Assembly (NCBI RefSeq): GCF_018309085.1
Contig: NZ_CP070502.1
Coordinates: 868,001-932,000, forward strand
Length of the DNA stretch: 64,000 bases
Source of the DNA: Sporosarcina sp. Marseille-Q4063
Lineage (GTDB): Bacteria; Bacillota; Bacilli; Bacillales_A; Planococcaceae
Direction: 5' to 3'
Part shown: in pieces, positions 10,751 to 19,851 of the stretch
Layout: the number at the start of each line of letters is the position of its first letter
How positions within the stretch are numbered: the stretch's first letter is position 1
Notes under the pieces: generated by a model
The model's database searches: none
What the model was told of the DNA's origin: nothing
What the model saw: only the letters and a program-made list of their open reading frames with translations
Program-made: the position numbers and the translations under genes

Positions 10751-11425
10751 ATGAATGGTTATACAATAATGATTGTTGATGATGAAAGTCAAATGAGAGA
10801 ACTCGTTCGCACATTTTTAGAAGCCGAACAATACCATGTTGTCGAGGCTACGGACGGCGTTCATGCTTTAGATCAAATACAAACAACTTCACCCGACTTA
10901 TTAATCGTCGATGTGATGATGCCCTATATGGATGGTTTCCTATTTGCAGAAGAAGTAAAACGCAGTTCATCCATTCCGATTATTTTCTTATCAGCTAAAG
11001 GCGATGAATGGGACAGAGTAAAAGGTCTCAAGCTTGGTGGAGACGATTATATCGTCAAACCTTTCCTTCCTGCGGAATTAGTCGCCCGAGTTGAATCAGT
11101 TCTAAGGCGCACATACCAAAGTTCCAATGCACAACATTTGTTGAAAGTCGGACCTTTTGTTGTTGACTCTGCAGCGCATACTGCAACAGTCGATGGCAAG
11201 ACCCTTTCACTGACCCTGAAAGAATTTGGGCTGCTGCAATTGTTTTTAACAAATAGAGGGCGCGTGTACACAAGAGAACAACTGCTGGAACTTATTTGGG
11301 ATGAAAATCATAAAAGCACGGACCGCACCGTCGATACACATATTAAAACATTGCGCTTAAAACTGGGTGAATATGCAAGTGTGATTGAAACTGTATGGGG
11401 CGTCGGGTATAAATTAGAGGTGTGA
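10751..11425 (+). CDS. OmpR/PhoB-family response regulator
   Basis: 224 residues. Receiver domain with acidic pocket Asp10-Asp11, phosphoacceptor Asp54 (LLIVDVMMP), Thr/Ser switch LSAKG and Lys in VKPF, followed by a C-terminal winged-helix DNA-binding domain (about 130-224). ATG 10751 has GAGGTG 6 bases upstream; the in-frame GTG at 10742 lies within that site. Partner kinase starts 3 bp downstream. Target genes are likely the flanking lipoprotein and SCO1 genes; the signal is unknown. Confidence 0.92.
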   Translation: MNGYTIMIVDDESQMRELVRTFLEAEQYHVVEATDGVHALDQIQTTSPDLLIVDVMMPYMDGFLFAEEVKRSSSIPIIFLSAKGDEWDRVKGLKLGGDDYIVKPFLPAELVARVESVLRRTYQSSNAQHLLKVGPFVVDSAAHTATVDGKTLSLTLKEFGLLQLFLTNRGRVYTREQLLELIWDENHKSTDRTVDTHIKTLRLKLGEYASVIETVWGVGYKLEV

Positions 11426-11428
11426 TTA

Positions 11429-12847
11429 ATGAAAAAATCCAGATTGACATTCAGTAAAAAAATACTCGCCCTTTTACTATCAAGTGTTGGATTTACAATA
11501 CTTTTTTCTTTTTTCTTCATTCATTATTTATATTCGAATTTGTACTTGGCTAGTATTGAAGAGTCCATCATCTACCAAGGGCAAAGAACGGCGTCTCATT
11601 ATCATTATGGGGAATTAAGCGATGAAATTATCGAAAAGATTCAATGGTATAACATCGTTTCTGAATACGAAATAATTGTCGTCGATAAACTCGACGATCT
11701 TTCTTCTTACTTTCCATATAAAATCAATTACGAAACGCTAGTTGATCAACAAGATTTAGCATCGTTAGAAAATGGTAAATACGTTTTGAAAGAAGGATTT
11801 GTCGAGGAATTGGACCGAGAAATTATTGGTGCTATTTTCCCTATCAAGGGCGAAGACAGTCTGATTGGTTTTATTTATATATATGTACCGCTTGCAGCAA
11901 TTCAAGACGTGTTTCACGATAGTATTCCAATTCTATTAGTAATTGGATCACTATTTTTCTTCATTCTCTTTTTAATCGTCAATCGGTTTTGGACATCGAT
12001 ATTCAATCCATTAAAAAAGCTTCAACGACAAGCCGTAGAAGTGTCAGAAGGACAATATTCTAAATACCTAGAATTCACTTCAGATGATGAGGTCGGTCAA
12101 TTAACAAAAGCATTTAATAAAATGAGCTATTCGCTCGGTCAACAAGAGATGCGCAAAAAAGAATTCACTTCTAATATTGTTCATGAATTGCGCACCCCGC
12201 TCACCTATATCACCGGCTATACACAGGCGTTAAAACATAAAATTTATACATCACCTGAAGAAGCCGAGAGCTACTTGATGACGATTGAAAATGAAGCGGA
12301 ACGATTAAACAAACTCATTAATGACTTGAATGAATTAAATCATTTACAAGAAGATTTTTATTCTATCGAATCAGAGCCAATCGCGATTGCTCAATTATTA
12401 AGTGACACGCTAGAGTTATTTATGATTCATGTTTCCAGAAAAAAGTTGAAGCTCGAGTTAACTATCCGAGAAGATTTAATCATCATGGGCGATCCAGGGC
12501 GGATCCAACAAGTTTTCTACAATGTTTTAGATAATGCCGTCAAATATTCAACAGAAAACAATACAATCAAAATCAACTTGGTGGAAGATGATAATTTCGT
12601 TAAATTTTCAGTGATCAATCAAGGGACACCCATAGATGAAGAAGATATAAATCGGATAGGAGAACGTTTCTTCCGTACCGATAAAGCAAGAAACCGTGCA
12701 ACCGGCGGCACTGGACTAGGCCTTTCCATCGTGAAAGAAATCGTTCGATTGCATAACGGTACATTTAAAATACAAAGTAGCTATTCCGAAGGGACGAACG
12801 TTTTAATTCAATTGCCAAAGTGGAAAGAAGAGGATTTCAATGAGTAA
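11429..12847 (+). CDS. Sensor histidine kinase
   Basis: 472-residue membrane kinase. TM1 about 10-33, extracytoplasmic sensor region about 34-163, TM2 about 164-186, HAMP linker, HisKA with phosphoacceptor His252 (VHELRTPL), and HATPase with N box NVLDNAVKYS and G box GGTGLGLS. Pairs with the preceding regulator. The last 8 bp overlap the SCO1-like gene, coupling sensing to copper chaperone synthesis. Confidence 0.92.
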   Translation: MKKSRLTFSKKILALLLSSVGFTILFSFFFIHYLYSNLYLASIEESIIYQGQRTASHYHYGELSDEIIEKIQWYNIVSEYEIIVVDKLDDLSSYFPYKINYETLVDQQDLASLENGKYVLKEGFVEELDREIIGAIFPIKGEDSLIGFIYIYVPLAAIQDVFHDSIPILLVIGSLFFFILFLIVNRFWTSIFNPLKKLQRQAVEVSEGQYSKYLEFTSDDEVGQLTKAFNKMSYSLGQQEMRKKEFTSNIVHELRTPLTYITGYTQALKHKIYTSPEEAESYLMTIENEAERLNKLINDLNELNHLQEDFYSIESEPIAIAQLLSDTLELFMIHVSRKKLKLELTIREDLIIMGDPGRIQQVFYNVLDNAVKYSTENNTIKINLVEDDNFVKFSVINQGTPIDEEDINRIGERFFRTDKARNRATGGTGLGLSIVKEIVRLHNGTFKIQSSYSEGTNVLIQLPKWKEEDFNE

Positions 12848-13409
12848 ACTTATATTAATCATTCAAGTGCTTTGTTGTTCCCTACTTCTTCTCGCATGTA
12901 CACCTAAACATCAAGAAGAACGAAAAATCGAACCGTTTACGTTTACCAATCAAGAAGGACAAGCATTTGGAACGAATGAGTTGTCAAATACAGTTTGGGT
13001 CGCTAATTTCATATTCACAAACTGCACAACAATTTGTCAACCGATGACCGCTGAAATGGCTTCACTACAGCATATTCTCAAAGAGAAAGATTTCAATGTT
13101 GAATTCGTTTCATTTACAGTTGATCCGGCGATTGATACGCCCGAAAAATTAAAATCATTTATTACAGACTTCAGTGCTGACTTATCGAACTGGAATTTGT
13201 TGACTGGGTATACACAATCCGAGATAGAAGTTTTCGCTAGAGATCAATTTCAAACCATCGTGCAAAAACCAGTCTCCTCAACTCAAGTCATTCATAGTTC
13301 AAACTTTTACTTAATCGGTAAAGATGGACATTTCGTAAAGGAATATAACTTTGTAGATGCAACTTACGTGGATGAAATGATAACGGATATTCAAGAATTG
13401 ATGAAGTGA
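12840..13409 (+). CDS. SCO1/SenC-family lipoprotein (copper chaperone)
   Basis: 189 residues with lipobox LLLLAC (Cys20) and a thioredoxin fold. The copper ligands of the SCO family are present: Cys62 and Cys66 in NCTTICQ and His152 in VIHSSNFYL. SCO proteins deliver copper to the CuA centre of cytochrome c oxidase at the outer membrane face. Third gene of the regulator-kinase operon. A thiol-reductase role instead of copper delivery is possible for some relatives. Confidence 0.88.
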   Translation: MSKLILIIQVLCCSLLLLACTPKHQEERKIEPFTFTNQEGQAFGTNELSNTVWVANFIFTNCTTICQPMTAEMASLQHILKEKDFNVEFVSFTVDPAIDTPEKLKSFITDFSADLSNWNLLTGYTQSEIEVFARDQFQTIVQKPVSSTQVIHSSNFYLIGKDGHFVKEYNFVDATYVDEMITDIQELMK

Positions 13410-13454
13410 TGTTAAAAGGGGAACTCTTTTTGTATAATGTAGTAGTTCGTATAT

Positions 13455-13578
13455 TTTGCTTGCACTTCGGAGTGTTTTCCTTGCACTCGGGTGCGGTTTG
13501 ATTGCACTTCGGAGTGTCTTGCTTGCATTCGGATATCATTTGCTTGCACTCAAAAGATTTTGCTTGCAAGTCGGGACC
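13455..13578 (+). repeat. Six-unit ~21-bp tandem array, copy A
   Basis: Six degenerate units built on TTTGCTTGCACTC plus about 8 variable bases, closed by TTGCAAGTCGGGACC. The TTGCA cores start at 13460, 13481, 13502, 13523, 13544 and 13564, spacings 21,21,21,21,20. It lies between convergent genes. Three further copies in the window have identical spacing. Confidence 0.9.
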
Positions 13579-13651
13579 TTACACCTATATGGATGCCGCT
13601 GCGATACTGGGAAATCGCATATTTTCCCTGGTATAGTGAAATCGGGGTACT

Positions 13652-13695
13652 AATAAAAAACGAGTACATGAATAATGAACCTCTTTCATGTACTC
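13652..13695 (-). terminator. Terminator of the 13.7-kb lipoprotein gene
   Basis: Arms GAGTACATGAA and TTCATGTACTC; on the minus strand the stem is followed by GTTTTTT. Confidence 0.88.
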
Positions 13696-13706
13696 AGTAT
13701 TTTATT

Positions 13707-14270
13707 TCACTCATAAAAATACATAAATTGCAGTAGATATGATTCTTCGTCGGCAATAACACTAATAGTCAATGAATTCTCGCCTTTTGTTCCCATCAAC
13801 GTGTGCATTGTCGGTCCAATCTCAATTCTCTCAACCTCAAATCCATTTTCCACTAAATATTTGTCATACATTTCCACACTCTCTACAAAATCATCATCTT
13901 CTATTTGATAGGATAACGTAATCGAATTTCGACTGTATCCATCATCCTTATCTTTTGGCGATGTGCCGGACATGACTAAAAACTCATTTGTGGGTAGTGA
14001 AATATCCTGCGGAAACTCATCCGGAACCTCAGCATGAGATCCCATATTTACTGTTACACCAGATTCTTCCCCTTCATCGCCTGTCGTAATGGAGAGTCCA
14101 CCCTCATCAGTATCAAGATCAATACTCGATTTTTCACCGTCTTTTCCTTCTATCTCCACGCCATCTTTACTGAGCTTCATTTTTCCGCCATCCCCTGTAG
14201 GAATGGATATGCAACCTGTCAGCAATAGCGTGATCACGAGTAAATACATTATACTTCTTAATTTATCCAT
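13707..14270 (-). CDS. Uncharacterised lipoprotein
   Basis: 187 residues. Lipoprotein signal with LLLTGC (Cys20). A Lys/Asp/Gly-rich linker (about 27-85) contains short repeats of the KDGVEIEGKDGEK kind. A C-terminal region (about 86-187) begins PDEFPQDISLP and resembles the compact extracytoplasmic domains of other Bacillus lipoproteins. No function can be assigned. Single gene with its own terminator. Confidence 0.75.
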   Translation of the reverse strand: MDKLRSIMYLLVITLLLTGCISIPTGDGGKMKLSKDGVEIEGKDGEKSSIDLDTDEGGLSITTGDEGEESGVTVNMGSHAEVPDEFPQDISLPTNEFLVMSGTSPKDKDDGYSRNSITLSYQIEDDDFVESVEMYDKYLVENGFEVERIEIGPTMHTLMGTKGENSLTISVIADEESYLLQFMYFYE

Positions 14271-14376
14271 CTAATTTACCTCCAAATAGTTTCTGGATAA
14301 AAACAATTTTCCAGTATATTTAGAATAACGATGGAAAGTTAAAATAACGTAAAGAAGTTGAATATATTATCAAAAA

Positions 14377-15642
14377 TTATTCGCGAATTTGCCCATTCCC
14401 TTGAATCACAAACTTGCTCGAAGTAAGCGCTTGAAGTCCCATCGGCCCTCTTGCATGTAGCTTTTGTGTACTAATCCCGATTTCCGCACCGTAGCCAAAT
14501 TCAAATCCATCAGTAAAACGCGTCGAGGCATTGTGATACACCGCGGCTGCATCTACTTTAGCCAGAAAAAGTGTTGCATGATTTTTATTACTCGTAATAA
14601 TTGATTCAGAATGACCCGTTCCGTACTTATTAATATGATCAATAGCCTCATTAATAGTTCCAACAACTTTCACGCCAACTGCAAGCCCAAGATATTCTGT
14701 GTACCAATCTTCCTCTGTGATCTTTTCCGTGAATGAAAATAGATCGGATACTGTCTGATCCCCGAAAATCTTAACATCATTTTCATGGAGTGCTTGAATA
14801 ATTTTTTCACCATGTTCAGCAAACCATTTTTCATGAATGACTATCGTCTCGATCGCATTACATACGGATGGGCGTTGAACTTTCGCATTCAGCCCAATCT
14901 TGATAGCCATTTCTACTTCAGCAGTTTCGTCTATATACAAATGGCAATTCCCCGCACCCGTTTCCAAAACCGGAACAGTCGATTGTTTCACAACAGTCTC
15001 GATTAACTTTTTCCCGCCTCGAGGGATTAACACATCAAGGTACTCATTCAATTGAAAGAGCTCTTTCGCTGTTTCATGACTTGTATCTTCTATTAACTGA
15101 ACTGCGTCTACCGGAATGACACTTTTTTCAAGCGCCTTGTGGATTGATAGTATGAGCGCTTGATTCGAAAACTTTGCTGAAGAACTCCCTCTTAAAATGA
15201 CTGCATTTCCAGTTTTTAACGCCAATGTCGCTGCATCAACAGTCACATTTGGACGCGCTTCATATATCATTCCAATAACGCCAATTGGAACACGTTTCTT
15301 ATTAATGAGTAATCCATTGTCTTTCGTTATGGATTCAATGACTTCCCCGACAGGATCCTGTAATTGCACCAATAACTTTATCCCATCGGCCATTGCTTTA
15401 ACACGCTCATTTGAAAGCATTATACGATCTAGCACTTCATCTGTAAGACCTTTTTCTTTACCAAGAGTTAAATCCTTTTCATTTTCGGCCAACAAGAAGT
15501 CAGTATCAAAAACCAATTGATTGGCAATTAAATTGAGTGCCTCATTTTTTCTTTCTGTAGATATTCCGATTAGTTCCGAACTAACTTCTTTTGCTTTTTT
15601 ACCTTTCAAATGAACTTCACTTAAGATTGCTACCTCACCCAT
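14377..15642 (-). CDS. proA: Gamma-glutamyl phosphate reductase
   Basis: Second enzyme of proline synthesis, reducing gamma-glutamyl phosphate with NADPH to the semialdehyde. 421 residues of the aldehyde-dehydrogenase superfamily. The catalytic Cys is in [11 protein letters not shown]; the NADP region ([12 protein letters not shown]) and the C-terminal [10 protein letters not shown] motif are intact. AAGGGGGA precedes the ATG; it follows proB by 15 bp. Together with OpuA this gives the cell both synthesis and import of compatible solutes. Confidence 0.96.
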   Translation of the reverse strand: MGEVAILSEVHLKGKKAKEVSSELIGISTERKNEALNLIANQLVFDTDFLLAENEKDLTLGKEKGLTDEVLDRIMLSNERVKAMADGIKLLVQLQDPVGEVIESITKDNGLLINKKRVPIGVIGMIYEARPNVTVDAATLALKTGNAVILRGSSSAKFSNQALILSIHKALEKSVIPVDAVQLIEDTSHETAKELFQLNEYLDVLIPRGGKKLIETVVKQSTVPVLETGAGNCHLYIDETAEVEMAIKIGLNAKVQRPSVCNAIETIVIHEKWFAEHGEKIIQALHENDVKIFGDQTVSDLFSFTEKITEEDWYTEYLGLAVGVKVVGTINEAIDHINKYGTGHSESIITSNKNHATLFLAKVDAAAVYHNASTRFTDGFEFGYGAEIGISTQKLHARGPMGLQALTSSKFVIQGNGQIRE

Positions 15643-15657
15643 CTTAAATTCCCCCTT

Positions 15658-16758
15658 TTATATGCTGACCCATTTTTCACGATGAATTACTTCGACTGGC
15701 GTTGAACTTGCACGTTTCGTCTGTTCTTTACTTTTCTTTCCCATCATTTTTATTAAATCATTCGACGAATAAGTTACTTCTCCTTTTCCAATTAACCCAT
15801 TGAGCCCAAACACTTCTACGATATCTCCACGATGGAAATTTCCTTTTACTTCATAAATTCCAGCTGGCAGTAAATTTTTACTTTTGTATAATATGGCTTC
15901 TTCAGCACCTTTATCGACAAAGAGTTTACCCGTTGCCTCCGAGTGCATCGCGATCCATTGCTGACTAATATTGATTGAATTACGAACATGGTTTGAAATA
16001 TAAGTCCCGTCCCCCGCACCTTCCATGATTTCCAACAACTTATTTTCCCCATACCCTTTGCCTATAAAAACGGGAACCCCAACTGAAAGGGCCGTTTTCG
16101 CTGCTAATAATTTCGATTGCATGCCGCCTGTTCCGACACTCGAACCTGAATCTTTTGCAAAGGATAACATTTCATCCGTTATTTCATTGAGGGTTTCAAT
16201 TTTTTCAGCATTTGCATCTACATGAGGATTTCCAGTATAAAGACCATTGACATCCGTTAATATAATTAATTGATCCGCTCGGATGAAGCCACTGACTAAT
16301 GCCGACAACATATCGTTATCACCGAAAGTCAATTCCCTGACGGAAACTGTGTCGTTTTCATTAATTATCGGCAAAATACGGCGCTCCAGTAATTCTGTAA
16401 GTGTTGCATATGCATTTTTATAACGATCGCGACTTGTGAAATCATCCCGTGTCAGTAGTATCTGTGCGGGTACAATTGAAAACCTTGAGAACTTTTCGAT
16501 ATACGATTGTATCAATAAACTTTGACCGACAGCCGCAGCCGCTTGTCTTCCCTTCAGCGTAATCGGTCTTGCGCTATACCCCAATCTTCCAAAACCAGCA
16601 GCCACTGCTCCCGATGACACCAACAGCACTTCGTGTCCTGCTCGTCTAAGTTCCGCGAGTGCATTCACATGATCAGTAAATTTCTCTTGATCAATCTCAC
16701 CTCGATCATTCGTTAAAGAACTGCTTCCGATTTTTACAACGATGCGCTTTTTTCTCAT
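15658..16758 (-). CDS. proB: Glutamate 5-kinase with PUA domain
   Basis: First, normally feedback-regulated, step of proline synthesis. 366 residues: amino-acid kinase domain (VVKIGSSSLTN at the N-terminus, SSGAVAAG, NENDTVS, GTGGMQSKL) to about 260, then a PUA domain (about 275-360). AGGGG lies 8 bases before the ATG. No T-box leader is visible upstream, unlike some Bacillus pro operons, so regulation is unclear. Confidence 0.96.
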   Translation of the reverse strand: MRKKRIVVKIGSSSLTNDRGEIDQEKFTDHVNALAELRRAGHEVLLVSSGAVAAGFGRLGYSARPITLKGRQAAAAVGQSLLIQSYIEKFSRFSIVPAQILLTRDDFTSRDRYKNAYATLTELLERRILPIINENDTVSVRELTFGDNDMLSALVSGFIRADQLIILTDVNGLYTGNPHVDANAEKIETLNEITDEMLSFAKDSGSSVGTGGMQSKLLAAKTALSVGVPVFIGKGYGENKLLEIMEGAGDGTYISNHVRNSINISQQWIAMHSEATGKLFVDKGAEEAILYKSKNLLPAGIYEVKGNFHRGDIVEVFGLNGLIGKGEVTYSSNDLIKMMGKKSKEQTKRASSTPVEVIHREKWVSI

Positions 16759-16872
16759 TTGTCATTTCCCCTATATAGTTTCTAAATTAATGTATGTATA
16801 TTTATACGAATGGATGAATAATTAACATCTTACTATACATTCAAGAAAAAAGAAAGGGAATTATTCAAATAA

Positions 16873-16935
16873 TCTTCCCGTAGGAAATAATAAATTAATT
16901 TTCCCGCAGGAAATCATATAAAAATAATTTTCGAC
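16873..16935. repeat. Short direct repeat upstream of proBA
   Basis: Two copies of TTCCCGYAGGAAAT at 16875 and 16901, 26 bp apart, each followed by an A/T-rich stretch ending TAATT. They lie in the gap between proB and the next gene. Function unknown. Confidence 0.45.
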
Positions 16936-16940
16936 CACAC

Positions 16941-16978
16941 AAAAAACTGCCTATCCCCAAAGATGGGTGATAAGCAGT
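16941..16978 (-). terminator. Terminator of the YusW-like lipoprotein gene
   Basis: Hairpin with arms ACTGC..ATC and GAT..GCAGT and a minus-strand T-run. Confidence 0.82.
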
Positions 16979-16984
16979 CCCTTT

Positions 16985-17560
16985 TTACTTTTTATCTTCA
17001 AATTCGATTTTTGTTCCATCTTTAAACTTGATTTCCACTTCGAATTTACTGTAATCATTATTCATATTAAAAACTTCGAGTATTTCCTTAATGGCTTCTT
17101 CTTTACCTGTCTCTTGGTTAATCGTCAAACTTTCCACTAACGGGTAAAGTTCATTAAAAGCCTCAGTTCCATTTTTCTCTACCCCATTTATTGAATCCTC
17201 AATTTTCGCTTCGACCGTGTTATTCATGTTTTTTTCAAGTTCTGCTTCATATTCATCTTGATTTCCATATTCGATTTCAAGGCTAAATTCTTCATAATCA
17301 AGTTCATCCATTTTGGCAAGTTCATCTTCATCACCAGCATTTGTTTCATTTGTGTTTGTTCCAGTATTTTCGTCCGTATCATCTGTTCCATCCGTTCCAT
17401 CAGTTCCTGCATTTCCATCAGTTCCATTTGTTACATCATCGTTAGTATCTTCAACAGTTTGTTTATCTTGTGTTTGATTATCGTCTTTCTTAGTAGTTCC
17501 ACAAGCCACAATAACTAATGATAGTGCTAACAATGCGATAAAAAGAGTTATTTTCTTCAT
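16985..17560 (-). CDS. YusW-like lipoprotein with Thr/Asp/Asn-rich linker
   Basis: 191 residues. Lipoprotein signal with LVIVAC (Cys20), then a low-complexity linker of Gly-Thr-Asp and Asn-Thr repeats (about 25-78), then a YusW-type domain (about 90-191) ending in KFKDGTKIEFEDKK. ATG 17560 is used because GAGGAGGT lies 8 bases upstream; a longer reading from 17593 would place that ribosome site inside the protein. Function unknown; a surface-tethered domain is inferred. Confidence 0.8.
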   Translation of the reverse strand: MKKITLFIALLALSLVIVACGTTKKDDNQTQDKQTVEDTNDDVTNGTDGNAGTDGTDGTDDTDENTGTNTNETNAGDEDELAKMDELDYEEFSLEIEYGNQDEYEAELEKNMNNTVEAKIEDSINGVEKNGTEAFNELYPLVESLTINQETGKEEAIKEILEVFNMNNDYSKFEVEIKFKDGTKIEFEDKK

Positions 17561-17620
17561 TTTATCTACCTCCTCTGTACTTGTTGTTCCCACTTCGGCT
17601 TACTTTTACACATTAAACTC

Positions 17621-17666
17621 AAAAAAAAGCAGCAAATTCTCATCGTTAAAATGGAATTTACTACTT
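17621..17666 (-). terminator. Terminator of the penicillin-binding protein gene
   Basis: Arms AAGCAGCAAATTC and GAATTTACTACTT (with G-U pairs in RNA), flanked by eight A on the plus strand. Confidence 0.78.
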
Positions 17667-17677
17667 AACTGTTCTTC

Positions 17678-19705
17678 TTATTTTGACATTACTTTGGCAA
17701 CTTTTTTTACGACATGTGTACTACCGCCCTGATCTTCTACGCCTTCAATCATCATTGCAATAATATAAGACATGTCATCTGTCGGGTAAGCGACAAAGAA
17801 ACCATTTTCTTTACCTGATTCGTCTTGTGACGATTTTAGTTCTGCTGTACCCGTTTTGCCCGAAATTTTAATTGAAGGAAGATTAGCGTCTTTAGCAGAA
17901 CCATCAACTACGACGTCCCTTAAATCCGTTCGCAGTATTGCCGCATTTTCAGGAGAAATAAGTCCCTCTTTCCATACTTCACTTTTTGGCTCATCGGCAA
18001 ATAGAATCGGTTTGAACATCTTCCCATCATTGATAATTGGTGCATAACTTGAGGCTAAATGGACGATATTCATTAACATTTGACCTTGTCCAAATGATGT
18101 ATCTGCAAGCTGTCCTTCAGATGCAATCTTTCCATCATTGGAGATTTGTGACTTGCGAAGTGGATAGCTGAAAGGAATTTCTTCGCCAAAGCCGAAATTA
18201 GTGAAGCCCTCAAGGAATTTGTCTCTTCCCATGGCCAATGCTTCCATTGCAAAATAGATATTATCTGAGTAAACAAGCGCTTTTTGCAAATCGACTGGAT
18301 TTGGTGGACTGTATAATCTCGATACTTTGAAATTTCCCCAAGAGCTATCCTTTTGCCATTTATTATCGTTTATTGTATGTCCTTTTCCAGGTTCAAGCGT
18401 CCCAGCCGCCAAACCAATTGCTGCTGTAACAGGTTTTATAGCAGATCCAGGTGCATAGGTTGCCGCAAATCTATTTAGCATCGGCTGATTAGGATCCTCG
18501 GTCAATTCGTTATAACGGGTTGCACTGACACCTATCGCAAATTCATTTGGATCAAATGCGGGCGAACTTGCCAAAACGAGTGTTTCTCCTGTTTTCGGAT
18601 CGATGACTGCAGCGGTTCCCGGTTCATGGTTCATTGCTTCAAACGTAGCCTTTTGCAGGTCCGCATCAATCGTTAATGTAATTTTTTCCCCGTCTACTGC
18701 AGGCTTTTCGGCAATTGTAATCCTTTCGCCATTATGGTCCGTTTTTTCTATATAAATTATAACGCCGTCTTCTCCGCGAAGCCGTTCCTCTAGGAGTTGT
18801 TCTAATCCGCGCTTACCAACAAGGTCTGACTCTGTGTATCCCTCATCTTTGAGCTTTTCTAATTCATCCGCATTAATACGACCAACATAGCCGATCAGAT
18901 GAGATAATGCATGAACGTATGGATATTCTCTTAGTTCGGCTTTACGCGATAATATACCAGGTATTTGTTTTGCTTCATCGTAAATTGCTTCTTGTGTGAA
19001 TGCTAAGTTCTTTATGGGAACGAATTGATCCGGTTTAACCCAGCTTTGGTTTAATTGCTTTACGATAAAGTCGGAAGTTGTTCCGAGCAATTTGGCCAGT
19101 TTTTCTGCGTCCGCATCTACATCAAATTGTTCAGGCACAATACCTACTTCAATACCGGAACCGTTTATCGCAATTGCTCTATCATTTCTATCAAAGATTT
19201 CCCCGCGATTGGATCGAATCGTCGAAACGCCAACTTTGTCCTGTTTCATCAAATCTGGGAGTATAAATGATGGATCCCATTCGATATACCAGTTATCTAC
19301 CTCATCACGCACTTCGTTTTTCAAAACAACATTCTTTTCAAACTCTATAGTACCTGCGATTGTTTCCATTTTAATCTGAACGGGGTACGTATAACTTTCT
19401 TCCTTATTAAAAACCTCTTCCTCTTTTTCGGGTTTGACTTCAGGCTTTTCAAATTCAATTACGACGTCCTTGATTCCCAAATCCTTATATAGTAATTCGG
19501 TTCGGTCAACGAACTGTTCCTTGCCAAATGCCTCTTTGGAAACTTCTACAAGATAATCATCGTACATTTTATTGAATTCAGCCTTACTCCATAAATCGAC
19601 ATACTCCCCTAATCTATCAATCGGCGTAATTTCTTTTTCTTCTTTTTTCGTGCAAGCCGATAATAATAAAATCAGAGATAGGAAAATGATAACTCGCATC
19701 TTCAT
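17678..19705 (-). CDS. Penicillin-binding transpeptidase with MecA-type N-terminal domain
   Basis: Class B PBP, 675 residues, anchored by a lipoprotein-like signal (LLLSAC, Cys18). An NTF2-like MecA-N domain (about 25-140) is followed by a dimerisation domain (about 150-330) and the transpeptidase (about 345-670). Active-site motifs: SAIK in APGSAIKP, SDN in YSDNIYF and KTG in SGKTGTAEL. B. subtilis PbpC (PBP3) has the same architecture, as does staphylococcal PBP2a, so low beta-lactam affinity is possible but not shown. AAGGAGGT precedes the ATG. Confidence 0.93.
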   Translation of the reverse strand: MKMRVIIFLSLILLLSACTKKEEKEITPIDRLGEYVDLWSKAEFNKMYDDYLVEVSKEAFGKEQFVDRTELLYKDLGIKDVVIEFEKPEVKPEKEEEVFNKEESYTYPVQIKMETIAGTIEFEKNVVLKNEVRDEVDNWYIEWDPSFILPDLMKQDKVGVSTIRSNRGEIFDRNDRAIAINGSGIEVGIVPEQFDVDADAEKLAKLLGTTSDFIVKQLNQSWVKPDQFVPIKNLAFTQEAIYDEAKQIPGILSRKAELREYPYVHALSHLIGYVGRINADELEKLKDEGYTESDLVGKRGLEQLLEERLRGEDGVIIYIEKTDHNGERITIAEKPAVDGEKITLTIDADLQKATFEAMNHEPGTAAVIDPKTGETLVLASSPAFDPNEFAIGVSATRYNELTEDPNQPMLNRFAATYAPGSAIKPVTAAIGLAAGTLEPGKGHTINDNKWQKDSSWGNFKVSRLYSPPNPVDLQKALVYSDNIYFAMEALAMGRDKFLEGFTNFGFGEEIPFSYPLRKSQISNDGKIASEGQLADTSFGQGQMLMNIVHLASSYAPIINDGKMFKPILFADEPKSEVWKEGLISPENAAILRTDLRDVVVDGSAKDANLPSIKISGKTGTAELKSSQDESGKENGFFVAYPTDDMSYIIAMMIEGVEDQGGSTHVVKKVAKVMSK

Positions 19706-19801
19706 AAAACTTACCTCCTTTTACCCTTCTATCTATATGATAACAAAGTATTAGATTTAGTCCTACTTCAATTGTTCACAAAAATAAGATTTATGATAAT
19801 G

Positions 19802-19845
19802 AAAAACCGATACTCAAGTTTTTACTTATACTTGATGTATCGGTT
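19802..19845 (-). terminator. Terminator of rlmN
   Basis: Arms ACCGATACtCAAG and CTTGAtGTATCGGT with a minus-strand T-run. Confidence 0.88.
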
Positions 19846-19851
19846 AGTGAA

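Noticed and set aside
13288..13569. Minus-strand open frame of 93 codons with repeated ECKQ units, antisense to SCO1 and array A
   Set aside because: It is the reverse reading of the repeat array. The same frame is broken by stop codons in copies C and D, and it has no ribosome site.
13455..13578. CRISPR array
   Set aside because: Only a 13-bp core with ~8-bp gaps, fixed six-unit layout in four places, diverged cores and no cas genes in the window.
13456..13653. Plus-strand Leu/Ala-rich frames through array A
   Set aside because: Direct translation of the 21-bp units. Spacing to the last core is 20 bp, so the repeating frame is not maintained, and other copies are not open.
16759..16860. 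T-box leader upstream of proBA
   Set aside because: No GGTGG-ACCGCG anti-terminator box or specifier stem could be found.
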